The notes: a model not told the origin generated them from the sequence alone. 64,000 bases of DNA from Rhodococcus sp. P-2 (GCF_016598535.1 NZ_CP066779.1:620001-684000); one strand, 5' to 3'. Shown: positions 16,962 to 25,957, counted from the stretch's first letter. Numbers and translations: made by a program.

Positions 16962-18464
16962 TCAGTAACGCGCAGTACGCCTACCGAGCGGCACACGCAG
17001 AACCGCGTCGGTGCCACCACCGCTCCCCGGGTGCAGTCCGAGTGAGCCGCCGAGTTCGGCGCCCAGCAAAGTCCGAACGATCTGCAGTCCGAGGCGATCG
17101 GATTTCTCGAGGTCGAAATTTTCCGGGAGCCCGCGCCCGTTGTCGTGGATGATCACGTCCAACCAGCGTGCAGAACGCTCGGCGCTCAGTGTGACCGTGC
17201 CGGTAATACCTGGATCGAAAGCGTGCTCGATGGCGTTCTGCACCAACTCCGTCAGCACCATGACCAACGGGGTGGCACGCTCGGCGGAGAACACTCCGAA
17301 ACTTCCCTCACGCCGAATCGTCACCGGCACACCTACTCCCGCGACATCGGAGAGCATGGGAACCAACCGGTCGATCACCTCGTCGAGATCCACCTCTTCG
17401 TCCACCGACATCGACAAGGTGTCGTGAACGAGGGCGATGGACGTCACGCGCCTCACCGATTCTGTCAACGCTTGTCGCGCTTCGTCGTTGCCGGTTCGTC
17501 TGGCCTGTAGACGCAGAAGCGCCGCGACGGTTTGCAGGTTGTTCTTCACTCGGTGGTGAATCTCGCGGATGGTCGCGTCCTTGCTCAGGAGCGCGCGATC
17601 ACGACGCTTGACCTCGGTGACGTCGCGGACGACGACCGCAGCACCGACGTGCCGACCGCCCGGCTTGAGGACCAGGGCTCGCAGCAGAACGGTCGCCCCG
17701 CGCGCCTCGATCTCCATACGGCGACCGGGCTTGTCCGCCAACGTATCCCGGATGTATCCCGCAGCTTCCGAAGACTCGAACGGGTCGGTGACCAACGAAC
17801 GGGTCAACGCCGCGAGATCTTGGCCCACCAGATCCGAACTCAAGCCCATCCGGTGATAGGCCGAGAGTGCGTTCGGGCTGGCGTAGACGACGGTGCCTTC
17901 GGTGTCGAGACGGATGAACCCGTCGCCCGCACGTGGGCTCGAGTTCGTGTCGGAGCGCGATTCTCGGATCGGGAAGGTTCCGTCGCTGATCATCTGACAC
18001 AGGTCTTCGGCGCAATCGAGATACGCCAGCTCGAGCGGACTCTGCGCTCGCTGGTGCGACAGGTTGGTGTCGCGGCTCAGAACCGCGATGACGCGCCCGT
18101 CCAGACGCACGGGAACGGCTTCCTTACGTGGCGGCATTCCTTCACGCCACGTCTCGTCTTCGCCGCGAACGACGCGGCCCTCCACGAGAGCGCGGAGAAC
18201 CTGCGGGTGCTCGGACTCGGAAACGACCGTCCCGACCGCGTCCTCCGGAAAAGCCGTCGATGCCGTTGTCGGCCGGCAGTGCGCGACGCAGATGACCGAC
18301 CCCTCCGAACGGTTCTTCTCCGATTCGGTGCCCACCCACAGAAGAACATCGGCAAAGGAGAGGTCGGCGAGCAGTTGCCACTCGCCCACTACGCGCTGGA
18401 GGTGGTCGACCGCCGCACCCGGGAGATCGGTGTGTTCGGCGAGGAGGTCACTGAGAGTGGACAT
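16962..18464 (-). CDS. pdtaS: PdtaS-type sensor histidine kinase
   Basis: Cytosolic sensor kinase of the HisKA_2 class, 500 residues, which in mycobacteria phosphorylates the RNA-binding antiterminator PdtaR. The N-terminal GAF-like domain spans about 10-150, a PAS-like domain about 180-290 (DGFIRLDTEGTVVYASPNA), the phospho-acceptor is in EIHHRVKNNLQTVAALL near residue 305, and the ATPase domain has the N-box LTELVQNAIEHAF and G-box HDNGRGLPENF. No membrane segment is present, in line with a soluble sensor. It starts 8 nt after the biotinyl/lipoyl carrier gene stop, so the two are co-transcribed. No response regulator gene is adjacent; pdtaR is usually elsewhere. Confidence 0.9.
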   Translation of the reverse strand: MSTLSDLLAEHTDLPGAAVDHLQRVVGEWQLLADLSFADVLLWVGTESEKNRSEGSVICVAHCRPTTASTAFPEDAVGTVVSESEHPQVLRALVEGRVVRGEDETWREGMPPRKEAVPVRLDGRVIAVLSRDTNLSHQRAQSPLELAYLDCAEDLCQMISDGTFPIRESRSDTNSSPRAGDGFIRLDTEGTVVYASPNALSAYHRMGLSSDLVGQDLAALTRSLVTDPFESSEAAGYIRDTLADKPGRRMEIEARGATVLLRALVLKPGGRHVGAAVVVRDVTEVKRRDRALLSKDATIREIHHRVKNNLQTVAALLRLQARRTGNDEARQALTESVRRVTSIALVHDTLSMSVDEEVDLDEVIDRLVPMLSDVAGVGVPVTIRREGSFGVFSAERATPLVMVLTELVQNAIEHAFDPGITGTVTLSAERSARWLDVIIHDNGRGLPENFDLEKSDRLGLQIVRTLLGAELGGSLGLHPGSGGGTDAVLRVPLGRRTARY

Positions 18465-18472
18465 CGTCCGAC

Positions 18473-18688
18473 TTAGGAGATCACGGCGATCAGATCGCCT
18501 TGCTGAATGACATCGCCGACCTTGACGCCCACCGTCGTCACCGTTCCCGGAACCTCGGCCAGGACCGGAATCTCCATCTTCATGGATTCGAGGATGACCA
18601 GGGTGTCGCCGTCCGCAACGACGTCTCCCTCGCTCACGACCACCTGGTAGACCGTCGAAACCATCTCGGCGCGGACGTCTTCTGCCAT
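18473..18688 (-). CDS. Biotinyl/lipoyl attachment-domain protein (TB7.3-like)
   Basis: Free-standing 71-residue biotin carrier-like domain. The modified lysine is in ESMKMEIPV, flanked by the usual glycine turns GDVVADGD and VGDVIQQGDLIAVIS at the C-terminus. M. tuberculosis Rv3221c (TB7.3) is a biotinylated protein of the same size (recalled). The ATG at 18688 opens the fold at MAEDVRAEMV; upstream reading to 18883 is not supported. It is the first gene of a two-gene unit with pdtaS (8 nt apart). Which carboxylase uses it is unknown. Confidence 0.88.
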   Translation of the reverse strand: MAEDVRAEMVSTVYQVVVSEGDVVADGDTLVILESMKMEIPVLAEVPGTVTTVGVKVGDVIQQGDLIAVIS

Positions 18689-18824
18689 CGTGAACCTCAC
18701 TTCTGTCGGAACTGCACCCTGACCACGAAAATACGTCGACGGATCACTCGATCGACCTGCCAATGGAACCACACCGGCATCGGCGTGAAACAATGACGCG
18801 AAAGAAACAGAAGGGAGACCAATC

Positions 18825-18899
18825 ATGGGTAAGCGTGGTCGTAAGAAGCGCAGCCGTAAGGGCAACGCCGCTAACCATGGCAAGCGTCCAAACGCCTGA
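18825..18899 (+). CDS. Ribosomal protein bL37, 24 aa
   Basis: Very small basic protein, MGKRGRKKRSRKGNAANH followed by GKRPNA, 24 residues. It matches actinobacterial large-subunit protein bL37 first seen in mycobacterial ribosome structures, whose sequence I recall as starting MAKRGRKKR and ending ANHGKRPNA. AGAAGGGAG lies 5 nt before the ATG. It is flanked on the 3' side by a 16-bp perfect hairpin, so it is a free-standing gene. Its size puts it below usual gene-calling limits. In M. tuberculosis the corresponding small gene also lies near rshA-sigH. Confidence 0.9.
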   Translation: MGKRGRKKRSRKGNAANHGKRPNA

Positions 18900-18920
18900 C
18901 ATGTAGCGCAACAAAACGTC

Positions 18921-18955
18921 CGAGGGGCGGGGAAGCATTGCTTCCCCGCCCCTCG
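18921..18955. terminator. Terminator after bL37, 16-bp perfect stem
   Basis: CGAGGGGCGGGGAAGC (18921-18936) and GCTTCCCCGCCCCTCG (18940-18955) pair exactly with a 3-nt loop. It lies 21 nt after the bL37 stop and 45 bp from the stop of the convergent rshA gene. No long T-run is present on either side. Confidence 0.85.
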
Positions 18956-19000
18956 GCGTTAGTGCCTTACGCTACTACCGCTCAGATCGTCGCTGACGGG

Positions 19001-19282
19001 CTAGCTGTCGGTTTCGGTAGTCGTTATGACGATGGTCCGACGCAACTCGACGGTGAGCCGCTGACGCAGACTTTCCGGCGCGTGGTCTCCGCCGCACTTA
19101 CGGTTGATCAGGCTCTTGACCTTCTCTTCGATCCCGTAGGCCTCGAGGCACGATCCGCAATCGTCGATATGACGTTGCAGGCGAGCACGACTGGAATCGT
19201 CACATTCACCGTCGAGCATCAACCAGACGTCGGCGATGACTGCCGAGCAGTCGAGCCTTTCGAATTCGTCCTGCTCACTCAT
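19001..19282 (-). CDS. rshA: Redox-sensing anti-sigma factor RshA/RsrA
   Basis: Zinc-binding anti-sigma factor (ZAS family), 93 residues, which holds SigH inactive until thiol oxidation releases zinc. The ZAS signature is H-x3-C-x2-C in [13 protein letters not shown] (His38, Cys42, Cys45), with additional C12 and C63. It overlaps the sigH stop by 4 nt (ATGA), so the pair is translationally coupled and made in fixed ratio. Family members are described as mycothiol-system anti-sigma factors. The C-terminal stretch [16 protein letters not shown] is less conserved. Confidence 0.93.
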   Translation of the reverse strand: MSEQDEFERLDCSAVIADVWLMLDGECDDSSRARLQRHIDDCGSCLEAYGIEEKVKSLINRKCGGDHAPESLRQRLTVELRRTIVITTTETDS

Positions 19283-19977
19283 CGTGTGACACCTTCCGTC
19301 TCGGTGGCTGCGACTGTGGCTGTGTCGACTGCGCCGTCCCGATTGAATCCCCGGTCCTTTGCGACATCGGCCAGAAGACCACGCAATTGCTTGCGACCAC
19401 GGTGCAGTCGCGACATCACCGTTCCGATGGGTGTGCCCATGATCTCCGCGATCTCCTTGTACGGGAATCCTTCGACATCGGCGTAGTACACCGCCATCCG
19501 GAATTCCTCGGGAAGCGACTGCAGCGCCGCCTTGATGTCGTCGTCGGGCAACGCGTCGAGCGCCTCCACCTCGGCCGAACGCAGACCGGTGGACGTGTGC
19601 TCAGCGGTCGCGGCCAACTGCCAGTCGGTGATCTCGTCCGTCGGATACTGCGCGGGTTGGCGCTGCTTCTTACGGTACGAGTTGATGTAGGTGTTGGTGA
19701 GAATCCGGTACAGCCAGGCTTTCAGGTTGGTACCGGCACGGAACGAGCGGAACGCGGTGTACGCCTTGACGTACGTCTCCTGCACGAGATCCTCGGCATC
19801 AGCCGGATTCCGAGTCATACGCAGGGCAGCGCCGTACAACTGGTCGAGCAGCGGGAGCGCGTCACGCTCGAACCGGGCAATCAACTCATCCGCAGTTTCG
19901 GGCGTTTCGGACACTGCGCCGTCGGCAGGTTCGGTAACCCCTGACGGTTCGTCCTTGGGCCGGTCGTGTTCCAGCAC
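19279..19977 (-). CDS. sigH: ECF sigma factor SigH/SigR
   Basis: Group 4 sigma factor for thiol-oxidative and heat stress, controlled by RshA; 232 residues from GTG 19977, similar to the 216 of M. tuberculosis SigH. Region 2 is seen as [29 protein letters not shown] with promoter-melting residues in [26 protein letters not shown]. Region 4 HTH is [48 protein letters not shown] lies 5 nt before the GTG. A longer in-frame form from ATG 20100 would add 41 residues; see the promoter entry at 20112-20137. The gene overlaps rshA by 4 nt. Confidence 0.94.
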   Translation of the reverse strand: MLEHDRPKDEPSGVTEPADGAVSETPETADELIARFERDALPLLDQLYGAALRMTRNPADAEDLVQETYVKAYTAFRSFRAGTNLKAWLYRILTNTYINSYRKKQRQPAQYPTDEITDWQLAATAEHTSTGLRSAEVEALDALPDDDIKAALQSLPEEFRMAVYYADVEGFPYKEIAEIMGTPIGTVMSRLHRGRKQLRGLLADVAKDRGFNRDGAVDTATVAATETEGVTR

Positions 19978-20111
19978 TCTGATCCCTTCACTAGCCGTAG
20001 GGATCAAGGTTACCGCCAACTGAAGATCCGACCCACGGGCCGGTGGTGGCTCACACACAGCCAGCACGGTCGCTCCTTCGCTTCTCGGGACAAGTTTCAT
20101 CAACTGGTACC

Positions 20112-20137
20112 AACACGGGAGTCTGCGACTCTGTTCC
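20112..20137 (-). promoter_or_regulatory. SigH-dependent autoregulatory promoter
   Basis: On the minus strand GGAAC (20137-20133) is followed after exactly 18 nt by GTT (20114-20112), the consensus layout of SigH/SigR promoters (GGAAY-N18/19-GTT). It drives sigH-rshA, so the system is probably self-amplifying. The predicted transcript start lies only a few bases before an in-frame ATG at 20100. Confidence 0.8.
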
Positions 20138-20183
20138 CGGCCTGGTCGGATGCACCTGCGGGCGATCCACATAGGGTGTCCTC

Positions 20184-20678
20184 ATGGCCGGAACAGCGAC
20201 CCCTGCGACCGTACTTCTCGACAAGTCGAAGACACCGCACCGCGTCCACAGCTACGACCACGATCCTCGCGCCGAATCGTTCGGCGACGAAGCCGTGGAC
20301 GCGTTGGCCGAGCCGACAGGCGTCGAGGCTGCCCAGATCTTCAAGACCCTGGTAGTCAAACTCGACACCGGCAAGCTTGCCGTCGCGGTTCTGCCGGTCC
20401 CGGACAAGCTCTCGCTCAAGGCTGCAGCCGCTGCCCTCGGTGCGAGCAAAGCAGTCATGGCCGATCGCGTCGAAGCCGAGCGCTCGAGCGGCTACGTCTT
20501 CGGCGGTATCTCACCGCTCGGCCAGCGCAAGAAACTGCCGACCGTGATCGATGCGTCGGCGCTCGACTGGGACCGCATTCTCTGCAGCGCCGGTCGACGC
20601 GGGCTCGAGATCGAGCTGGCTCCGACGGACCTCGTGCAGTTGAGTGGCGCGGTCACGGCGCAAATCACGGCGGGCTGA
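20184..20678 (+). CDS. ybaK: Cys-tRNA deacylase YbaK/EbsC family
   Basis: Editing enzyme that hydrolyses Cys-tRNA(Pro) or Cys-tRNA(Cys), 164 residues, single INS-like domain. Seen are the conserved lysine in AQIFKTLVVKLDTGKLAVAVLPV, AERSSGYVFGGISPLGQRKKLPTVID, and the Ser/Gly-rich GGISP loop; these match the YbaK set rather than ProX. ATG 20184 lies 6 nt after TAGGGT, a leaderless -10 position. It is divergent from the sigH promoter region (about 50 bp away), so SigH could influence it only if a plus-strand site exists; none was seen. The SIMPL lipoprotein follows. Confidence 0.9.
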   Translation: MAGTATPATVLLDKSKTPHRVHSYDHDPRAESFGDEAVDALAEPTGVEAAQIFKTLVVKLDTGKLAVAVLPVPDKLSLKAAAAALGASKAVMADRVEAERSSGYVFGGISPLGQRKKLPTVIDASALDWDRILCSAGRRGLEIELAPTDLVQLSGAVTAQITAG

Positions 20679-20702
20679 GTATCCGGTCGCTACGGTCTCA
20701 CC

Positions 20703-21416
20703 ATGCGACCACACCTGAAAACTCTGGCACTGACCGCTGCAGCGGCAGCCCTCACCGTCTCGCTGACGGCCTGCGGGAGTTCGGACGATGCCGCCAAGGA
20801 AGTCACGGTAGTCGGATCAGGGCAGGTCCGCGGAGCGCCGGACATCCTCAATGCCGACATCGGCATCGAGGTTGTTGCCCCGGATGTATCGGGAGCGGTC
20901 TCCGAGTCGAATGACAAGGCCCGTCAGATGATCGACGCGATAGTCGCCGCCGGCGTGGCCCCCGAGGACGTGCAGACAAGCGATCTGTCCGTCCAGCCGC
21001 AGTACGACGCGAGTGGTGGACCGTTCATCGGCGGCAACGTGACCGGCTACCGGGCAACCAACTCGGTACGGATCGTCGTCCGCGATCTCGACAAGGCCTC
21101 TTCTGTCTTGGACGCCGGCATCGCGGCGGGCGGAAACGCGGCACGGCTCGGCAACGTCGCCTTCGCCATCGACGACGACTCTCAGCTTCTGGCCGACGCC
21201 CGCACCCGAGCTTTCGAGGACGCGAAGAACCGTGCCGAGCAATACGCGGATCTGTCCGGCACTTCGCTCGAGAACGTCGTGACCATCACCGAGGCGCACG
21301 ACACGAGTGGCGGTCAGACCATGCGCGCTCCCGACGCCTCGATGTCCGACATGGTTCTCGCCCCGGGAACCCAGCAGGTCTCGTTCGAAGTGACCGTTAC
21401 CTGGGCTCTCGGCTGA
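20703..21416 (+). CDS. SIMPL/DUF541 domain lipoprotein
   Basis: Secreted lipoprotein of 237 residues. The signal peptide ends in the lipobox LTAC with acylated Cys24 (LTVSLTACGSS), so it is anchored on the outer face of the cytoplasmic membrane. The rest is one SIMPL/DUF541 domain (about 33-235), with the typical ATSNSVRIVVRDLDKASSVLDA-like section present as TNSVRIVVRDLDKA. The role of this family in actinobacteria is unknown; relatives are linked to envelope or oxidative stress. ATG 20703 lies 6 nt after TACGGT (leaderless pattern). The 3' end is 3 bp from the convergent SRAP gene. Confidence 0.88.
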   Translation: MRPHLKTLALTAAAAALTVSLTACGSSDDAAKEVTVVGSGQVRGAPDILNADIGIEVVAPDVSGAVSESNDKARQMIDAIVAAGVAPEDVQTSDLSVQPQYDASGGPFIGGNVTGYRATNSVRIVVRDLDKASSVLDAGIAAGGNAARLGNVAFAIDDDSQLLADARTRAFEDAKNRAEQYADLSGTSLENVVTITEAHDTSGGQTMRAPDASMSDMVLAPGTQQVSFEVTVTWALG

Positions 21417-21419
21417 CTG

Positions 21420-22172
21420 CTAGAGCAGGCTGATCTGCTCGCCGGCACGGTCGACGTCCGGCTCGATCAACTCGTGTCCGTTGTTCTTGACACTGTTGAC
21501 CAGCGGCCGGACTCGATCGACGTCGATCCGCTCGAAGAGGTCCGGTACCGGTTCGAGCAGAGCCGAATCGACGGGGTTGTCGGGATCGAGCCACGCCTCC
21601 CAGCGGTCACGAGGCAGGGCGAGGGGCATGCGGTCGTGAACCTGCTCGAGGTGACCGAGAGAGTCGACTGTGACGATCGAGCAGCTCAGGACGGGGCTCG
21701 CGTTCTCGACCCTCGGGTCCCGCCAGGCAGACCACACACCCGCCATGAACAGCCGTGATCCGTCGTCGGGATGCATGTAGTAAGGAATTTTCGCAGCCTT
21801 CTTCCCGCCGGTGGCCTCGGTCTGCCACTCGTACCACCCGTCCATGGGGACCAGGCAACGCTTGAACTTGAAGGCGGTCCGAAACGCCGGCTTCTCCGCC
21901 AGCGAGTCGGCGCGGGCGTTGAACAGGACCGGGCCTTTGCCCAGTTCCTTGGTCCACGACGGCACCAATCCCCACCGCATCCGCCGAATCCTCTTGGTCG
22001 GATCGCTGTCGGGGTTCTCCCGATCGCGGCGTTCGACGACGGTCAACACCTCGGTCGTGGGGGCCACGTTGTAGTCGGCTTCGACGGGCGCCGAGTGGTC
22101 CGTCTCGTCGAGCGCATCGAGTTCCACCGCCAAAGTGGCCGGGTCCGCTGTGGTCGCATACCTTCCGCACAT
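21420..22172 (-). CDS. SRAP domain protein (HMCES/YedK family)
   Basis: SOS-response-associated peptidase family protein, 250 residues, which crosslinks to abasic sites in single-stranded DNA and protects them. The catalytic Cys2 follows the initiator Met in MCGRYATT. The other family residues are in ADYNVAPT, RWGLVPSW, FNARAD(S)LAEKPAF with the active Glu, and the C-terminal HDRMPLAL containing the conserved His. The start is fixed at 22172 because Cys2 must be the second residue; CACCCT sits 7 nt upstream. Longer minus-strand reading through to 23618 is antisense to aroA and not real. Confidence 0.95.
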   Translation of the reverse strand: MCGRYATTADPATLAVELDALDETDHSAPVEADYNVAPTTEVLTVVERRDRENPDSDPTKRIRRMRWGLVPSWTKELGKGPVLFNARADSLAEKPAFRTAFKFKRCLVPMDGWYEWQTEATGGKKAAKIPYYMHPDDGSRLFMAGVWSAWRDPRVENASPVLSCSIVTVDSLGHLEQVHDRMPLALPRDRWEAWLDPDNPVDSALLEPVPDLFERIDVDRVRPLVNSVKNNGHELIEPDVDRAGEQISLL

Positions 22173-22221
22173 GACACCCAGGGTGGCACGGTTTCGACCA
22201 TTCCCCCACCGATGAGAGAAG

Positions 22222-23535
22222 ATGGACCATGTGAGTCTGAGTCTGTGGAGCGCCCCGAGGGCCCAAGCACCCGTCGATGCAGTGGTGACGCTGCCCGGAT
22301 CCAAGTCCATCACCAATCGAGCTCTGATTCTTGGCGCACTTGCGGATGGTCCGTCCACGATCACCGGTGCACTCCGCAGCCGTGACGCCGACCTGATGAT
22401 CGCAGCTCTGCGCGACCTCGGCATCGGTGTCGAGGAAGCCGGCGATCCGACCACGCTTCGCATCACCCCTGGGCCCCTGCGCGGCGGCGAGGTCGACTGC
22501 GGCCTGGCCGGCACCGTGATGCGCTTCCTGCCGCCGCTCGCCGCGACGGCCGACGGCATCGTTCGCTTCGACGGCGACGAGCAGGCACGCACACGACCAC
22601 TCGGCACCATCTTGGAAGCCCTGCGCGGTCTCGGCGCACACATCGAGGGTGACGCACTCCCGTTCACCGTCACCGGAACCGGATCCCTACGCGGCGGGAC
22701 GGTCACCATCGACGCATCCGGTTCGTCGCAGTTCGTCTCCGGTCTCCTGCTCTCGGCTGCTGCCTTCGACGAGGGTGTCACCGTCCACCACGACGGCAAG
22801 CCCGTCCCGTCCATGCCGCACATCGACATGACCGTCGAGATGCTCCGCGAAGCCGGAGTTTCCGTGACGACACCAGCCACGGGCGGTGACGCGGACACCT
22901 GGCGTGTGGCACCGGGGCCGGTGCGCGCCGTGGACTGGGCGATCGAACCCGATCTCTCCAACGCCACACCGTTCCTGGCCGCTGCCGCAGTGACCGGCGG
23001 AACCGTCAGCGTTCCGATGTGGCCGTCGTCGACCACGCAACCCGGCGACGCGATCCGCGGGATCCTCGCCTCGATGGGCGCCGACGTCGCTCTCGCCGAC
23101 GGTGTGCTGACCGTTCGCGGCCCGGAGAAACTGCGCGGCATCGACATCGATCTCCACGACGTGGGAGAGCTGACCCCCACCGTCGCGGCCCTGGCTGCTC
23201 TCGCCGAGGGCATCTCGCATCTACGAGGTATTGCACACCTGCGCGGGCACGAGACCGACCGTCTGGCCGCCCTCGCCGACGAGATCAACAAGCTCGGCGG
23301 CTCCGTCACCGAAACCGATGACGGCCTGACGATCGTTCCCGCGGAACTCCATGGCGGACAATGGCTCTCGTATGCCGACCACCGCATGGCAACAGCCGGC
23401 GCGATCATCGGCCTGGTCGTCGACGGCGTCGAGGTCGACGATGTAGGAACCACCGCCAAGACACTGCCCGGCTTCGAGAACATGTGGGTCGACATGCTCG
23501 AGAGTTCGACTGCGACGCCGAAGGCAAGCTTCTGA
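22222..23535 (+). CDS. aroA: 3-phosphoshikimate 1-carboxyvinyltransferase (EPSP synthase)
   Basis: Sixth step of the shikimate pathway: transfers enolpyruvate from PEP to shikimate-3-phosphate in the cytoplasm. 437 residues covering the complete two-lobed fold. Seen are [20 protein letters not shown] at about 24-43, the PEP-region [13 protein letters not shown] at about 94-106, [12 protein letters not shown], and late motif [16 protein letters not shown] 22222 follows GAGAGAAG directly; GTG 22231 is a weaker alternative. The stop overlaps the proposed CTG start of rsgA (CTGA), so the two genes are coupled as in mycobacteria. Confidence 0.95.
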   Translation: MDHVSLSLWSAPRAQAPVDAVVTLPGSKSITNRALILGALADGPSTITGALRSRDADLMIAALRDLGIGVEEAGDPTTLRITPGPLRGGEVDCGLAGTVMRFLPPLAATADGIVRFDGDEQARTRPLGTILEALRGLGAHIEGDALPFTVTGTGSLRGGTVTIDASGSSQFVSGLLLSAAAFDEGVTVHHDGKPVPSMPHIDMTVEMLREAGVSVTTPATGGDADTWRVAPGPVRAVDWAIEPDLSNATPFLAAAAVTGGTVSVPMWPSSTTQPGDAIRGILASMGADVALADGVLTVRGPEKLRGIDIDLHDVGELTPTVAALAALAEGISHLRGIAHLRGHETDRLAALADEINKLGGSVTETDDGLTIVPAELHGGQWLSYADHRMATAGAIIGLVVDGVEVDDVGTTAKTLPGFENMWVDMLESSTATPKASF

Positions 23536-24521
23536 GTCCGCGGCAGTACGACGAGTCCGACGTCCGGGTACGCCCCGGACGCGGATCCCGCCCCCGTACG
23601 AAGACTCGGCCCGAACATCTCTCGGCCGAATCGGGGATGGTGGTGTCGAAGGATCGTGGCCGTTGGGGTTGCGTCCTCGGCGGCGATCCCGACCGGCTTA
23701 TCGTCACGATGCGCGCCCGCGAACTTGGCCGAACCCCCATCGTCGTCGGCGATCAGGTGGACATCGTCGGCGATCTGTCCGGCAAAACCGATACCCTCGC
23801 CCGCATTGTCCGGGTCTCCGAGCGTTCAACGGTTCTGCGACGGACGGCCGACGACACCGATCCCTTCGAACGCATCGTCGTCGCGAACGCGCAGCAGTTA
23901 CTCATCGTCGTGGCACTCGCCGATCCCCCACCGCGCACCGGCTTCGTCGAGCGCGCACTGGTCGCCGCCTACGTGGGCGGCCTGACACCGATCGTCTGCC
24001 TGACCAAGAGCGACCTCGAACCACCCGAGGAATTCGCGAGCACTTTCGCCGACCTCGACATCCAAGTGGTCGTCGCCGGTCGCGACGATCCCCTGGACGA
24101 ACTGACGCAGATCCTCGAGCACAAGTTGACCGCCCTGATCGGGCATTCCGGCGTCGGAAAGTCGACATTGGTCAATCGTCTTGTCCCCGATGCCAATCGA
24201 GCGGTCGGCATCGTGTCCGGCGTCGGCAAGGGCCGGCACACGTCGACGCAATCGGTGGCGCTCCCCCTCGCCGGCGGCGGCTGGGTCATCGACACTCCCG
24301 GCATCCGTTCGTTCGGCCTGGCACATATCTCACCCGAGAATGTGGTGGCGGCATTCTCGGACCTTGCCGCGGCGATCGAGGATTGCCCGCGCGGATGCAC
24401 GCACCTGGGGCCGCCGGCGGATCCCGAATGCAAGCTCGACCTGCTGGAGGGCAAATCAGCTCGACGCGTGGTCGCGGTGCGACAACTGCTCGAAGCGATC
24501 AAGTCCAACGATCAGTACTGA
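23532..24521 (+). CDS. rsgA: Ribosome small-subunit-dependent GTPase RsgA-like
   Basis: Circularly permuted GTPase that checks 30S assembly; about 329 residues. An OB-like N-terminal part ([12 protein letters not shown] through VGDQVDIVG) is followed by permuted G motifs: G4 [10 protein letters not shown]1 [17 protein letters not shown]3 [11 protein letters not shown] zinc-type end follows with C[15 protein letters not shown]. The frame has no ATG between aroA codons and the conserved [20 protein letters not shown] start. CTG 23532 overlaps the aroA stop as CTGA and has GAAGG 7 nt upstream; it gives almost exactly the length of mycobacterial Rv3228 (330, recalled). GTG 23484 and ATG 23361, both inside aroA, are alternatives. 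Confidence 0.85.
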   Translation: MSPRQYDESDVRVRPGRGSRPRTKTRPEHLSAESGMVVSKDRGRWGCVLGGDPDRLIVTMRARELGRTPIVVGDQVDIVGDLSGKTDTLARIVRVSERSTVLRRTADDTDPFERIVVANAQQLLIVVALADPPPRTGFVERALVAAYVGGLTPIVCLTKSDLEPPEEFASTFADLDIQVVVAGRDDPLDELTQILEHKLTALIGHSGVGKSTLVNRLVPDANRAVGIVSGVGKGRHTSTQSVALPLAGGGWVIDTPGIRSFGLAHISPENVVAAFSDLAAAIEDCPRGCTHLGPPADPECKLDLLEGKSARRVVAVRQLLEAIKSNDQY

Positions 24522-24560
24522 GCGACACCCCTGCACGACGTCCCAGCGCGAGAACAGCAA

Positions 24561-24595
24561 AGCGGCCCGACACCATCGAATGGTGTCGGGCCGCT
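24561..24595. terminator. Bidirectional terminator between rsgA and desaturase
   Basis: AGCGGCCCGACACCA (24561-24575) and TGGTGTCGGGCCGCT (24581-24595) form a perfect 15-bp stem with a 5-nt loop between convergent rsgA and desaturase genes. Confidence 0.9.
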
Positions 24596-24622
24596 TCTGT
24601 TCTGGTCAGCGCAGGCGGGAAA

Positions 24623-25864
24623 TCAGCGAAGGCCCAGGAGGCTGCGCAGCTTTCCGCTCTTACGCTTGCGTGCGATGGCGCTCTTGAGGCCGCTGCGACG
24701 CCCGGTCACGGGATCGACGGTCGACGTCAGTTCGCCGTCGAACATCCGCTCCGACGCCGTCTCGGGCGCATTGTCGACGGTGTCCTTGAGGTACTTGTTG
24801 GGCAGCGACAGCTTGGCGATGGTGCGCCAGGACTTGGCGTACTGCACGGCAAGCGGGCCCGTCGTGTACGGCAAGTCGTACTTGTCCGCGAGCTGACGCA
24901 CCGTGACCGCGATGTCCTTGTAGCGGTTGCTGGGCAGATCGGGGAACAGGTGATGCTCGATCTGGTAGCTCAGGTTGCCAGTCATGAAGTCCATGAGCGC
25001 GCTGCCCTCGATGTTGGCGCTGCCGAGCATCTGACGCAGGTACCACTGAGCCTGTGTTTCCTTGTCGATGTCTTCCTTGGTGAACTTCTCGGCACCGTCC
25101 GGGAAGTGACCGCAGAAGATGACCGCGTTGGTCCACACGTTCCGCAGGGTGTTGGCGGTGAAGTTGGCCGACAACGTGCTCTTCCACGCCGGGCCGGTGA
25201 TGGCCGGGTAGATGACGTAGTCGCGCAGAACCTGCTTGCCGATCTTCTCGCCGACCTCGCGAAGCTTGCGCTGCGTCTCTTCCTTGTCGGCGCGGCCCTT
25301 GGCCACCTTGCCCAGCTCGAGGTGCTGAGCGGCGATGCCGTACTCGAAGAACAGAGCGAGCAGCGTGTTGTAGACCAGGTTGCCGGCATTGAAGGGCTTC
25401 CAGCGCTGATCGCGGGTGACGCGAAGGAGTCCGTATCCGACGTCGTCGTCCATTCCGAGGACGTTGGTGTACTTGTGATGCAGGTAGTTGTGGGTCTGCT
25501 TCCAGTGTGCAGACGGGCCGGTGACGTCCCACTCCCACGAGGTGGAGTGGATCTCCGGGTCGTTCATCCAGTCCCACTGCCCGTGCATCACGTTGTGCCC
25601 GAGTTCCATGTTCTCGATGATCTTCGAGAGCGTCAGCAGACCAACTCCGGCAAGCCACGCCGGACGACGACGGCTGGCGAAAAGCACTGCGCGGCCCCCG
25701 ATTTCGAGCGAACGCTGCAGGCGAATGACGTTGCGCACGTAGCGCGCGTCCTTCTCGCCGCGCGACTCCTCGATGTCGCGACGGATCGCGTCGAGTTCGC
25801 GGCCGAGCGCCTCGATGTCGGCGTCCGTGAGATGTGCGTATTCCTTGACATCTGCAATCGCCAT
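24623..25864 (-). CDS. desA3: Membrane fatty acyl-CoA desaturase (DesA3-like), copy 1
   Basis: Integral membrane di-iron desaturase, 413 residues, probably making oleoyl-CoA from stearoyl-CoA with electrons from the adjacent reductase. The three histidine clusters are GHNVMHGQWDWMN near 90, HNYLHHKYTN near 125, and QIEHHLFPDLPSNRY near 300. Hydrophobic segments flank them. It shares long identical stretches with the second copy downstream of the reductase (26003-27265), so the two arose by duplication. A palindromic operator lies about 94 bp upstream, indicating its own regulated promoter. M. tuberculosis has a single DesA3 (Rv3229c) here (recalled). The ATG is preceded by AGGAGG. Confidence 0.9.
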   Translation of the reverse strand: MAIADVKEYAHLTDADIEALGRELDAIRRDIEESRGEKDARYVRNVIRLQRSLEIGGRAVLFASRRRPAWLAGVGLLTLSKIIENMELGHNVMHGQWDWMNDPEIHSTSWEWDVTGPSAHWKQTHNYLHHKYTNVLGMDDDVGYGLLRVTRDQRWKPFNAGNLVYNTLLALFFEYGIAAQHLELGKVAKGRADKEETQRKLREVGEKIGKQVLRDYVIYPAITGPAWKSTLSANFTANTLRNVWTNAVIFCGHFPDGAEKFTKEDIDKETQAQWYLRQMLGSANIEGSALMDFMTGNLSYQIEHHLFPDLPSNRYKDIAVTVRQLADKYDLPYTTGPLAVQYAKSWRTIAKLSLPNKYLKDTVDNAPETASERMFDGELTSTVDPVTGRRSGLKSAIARKRKSGKLRSLLGLR

Positions 25865-25957
25865 GGAAAGCCTCCTAGCAGTGAGTTAGGCGCAAAGTAG
25901 TAAGTGCAGAACGATCATGAATTCGAGTCGTTCAGATCAACTGCACCTACTGTAGCG

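Noticed and set aside
22173-23618. Minus-strand extension of the SRAP frame to 732 codons
   Set aside because: The extension is antisense to aroA, and SRAP proteins need Cys as residue 2 right after the Met at 22172.
23663-25900. 745-codon plus-strand frame over rsgA and desaturase
   Set aside because: Runs through a strong terminator and is out of frame or antisense to two clear genes.
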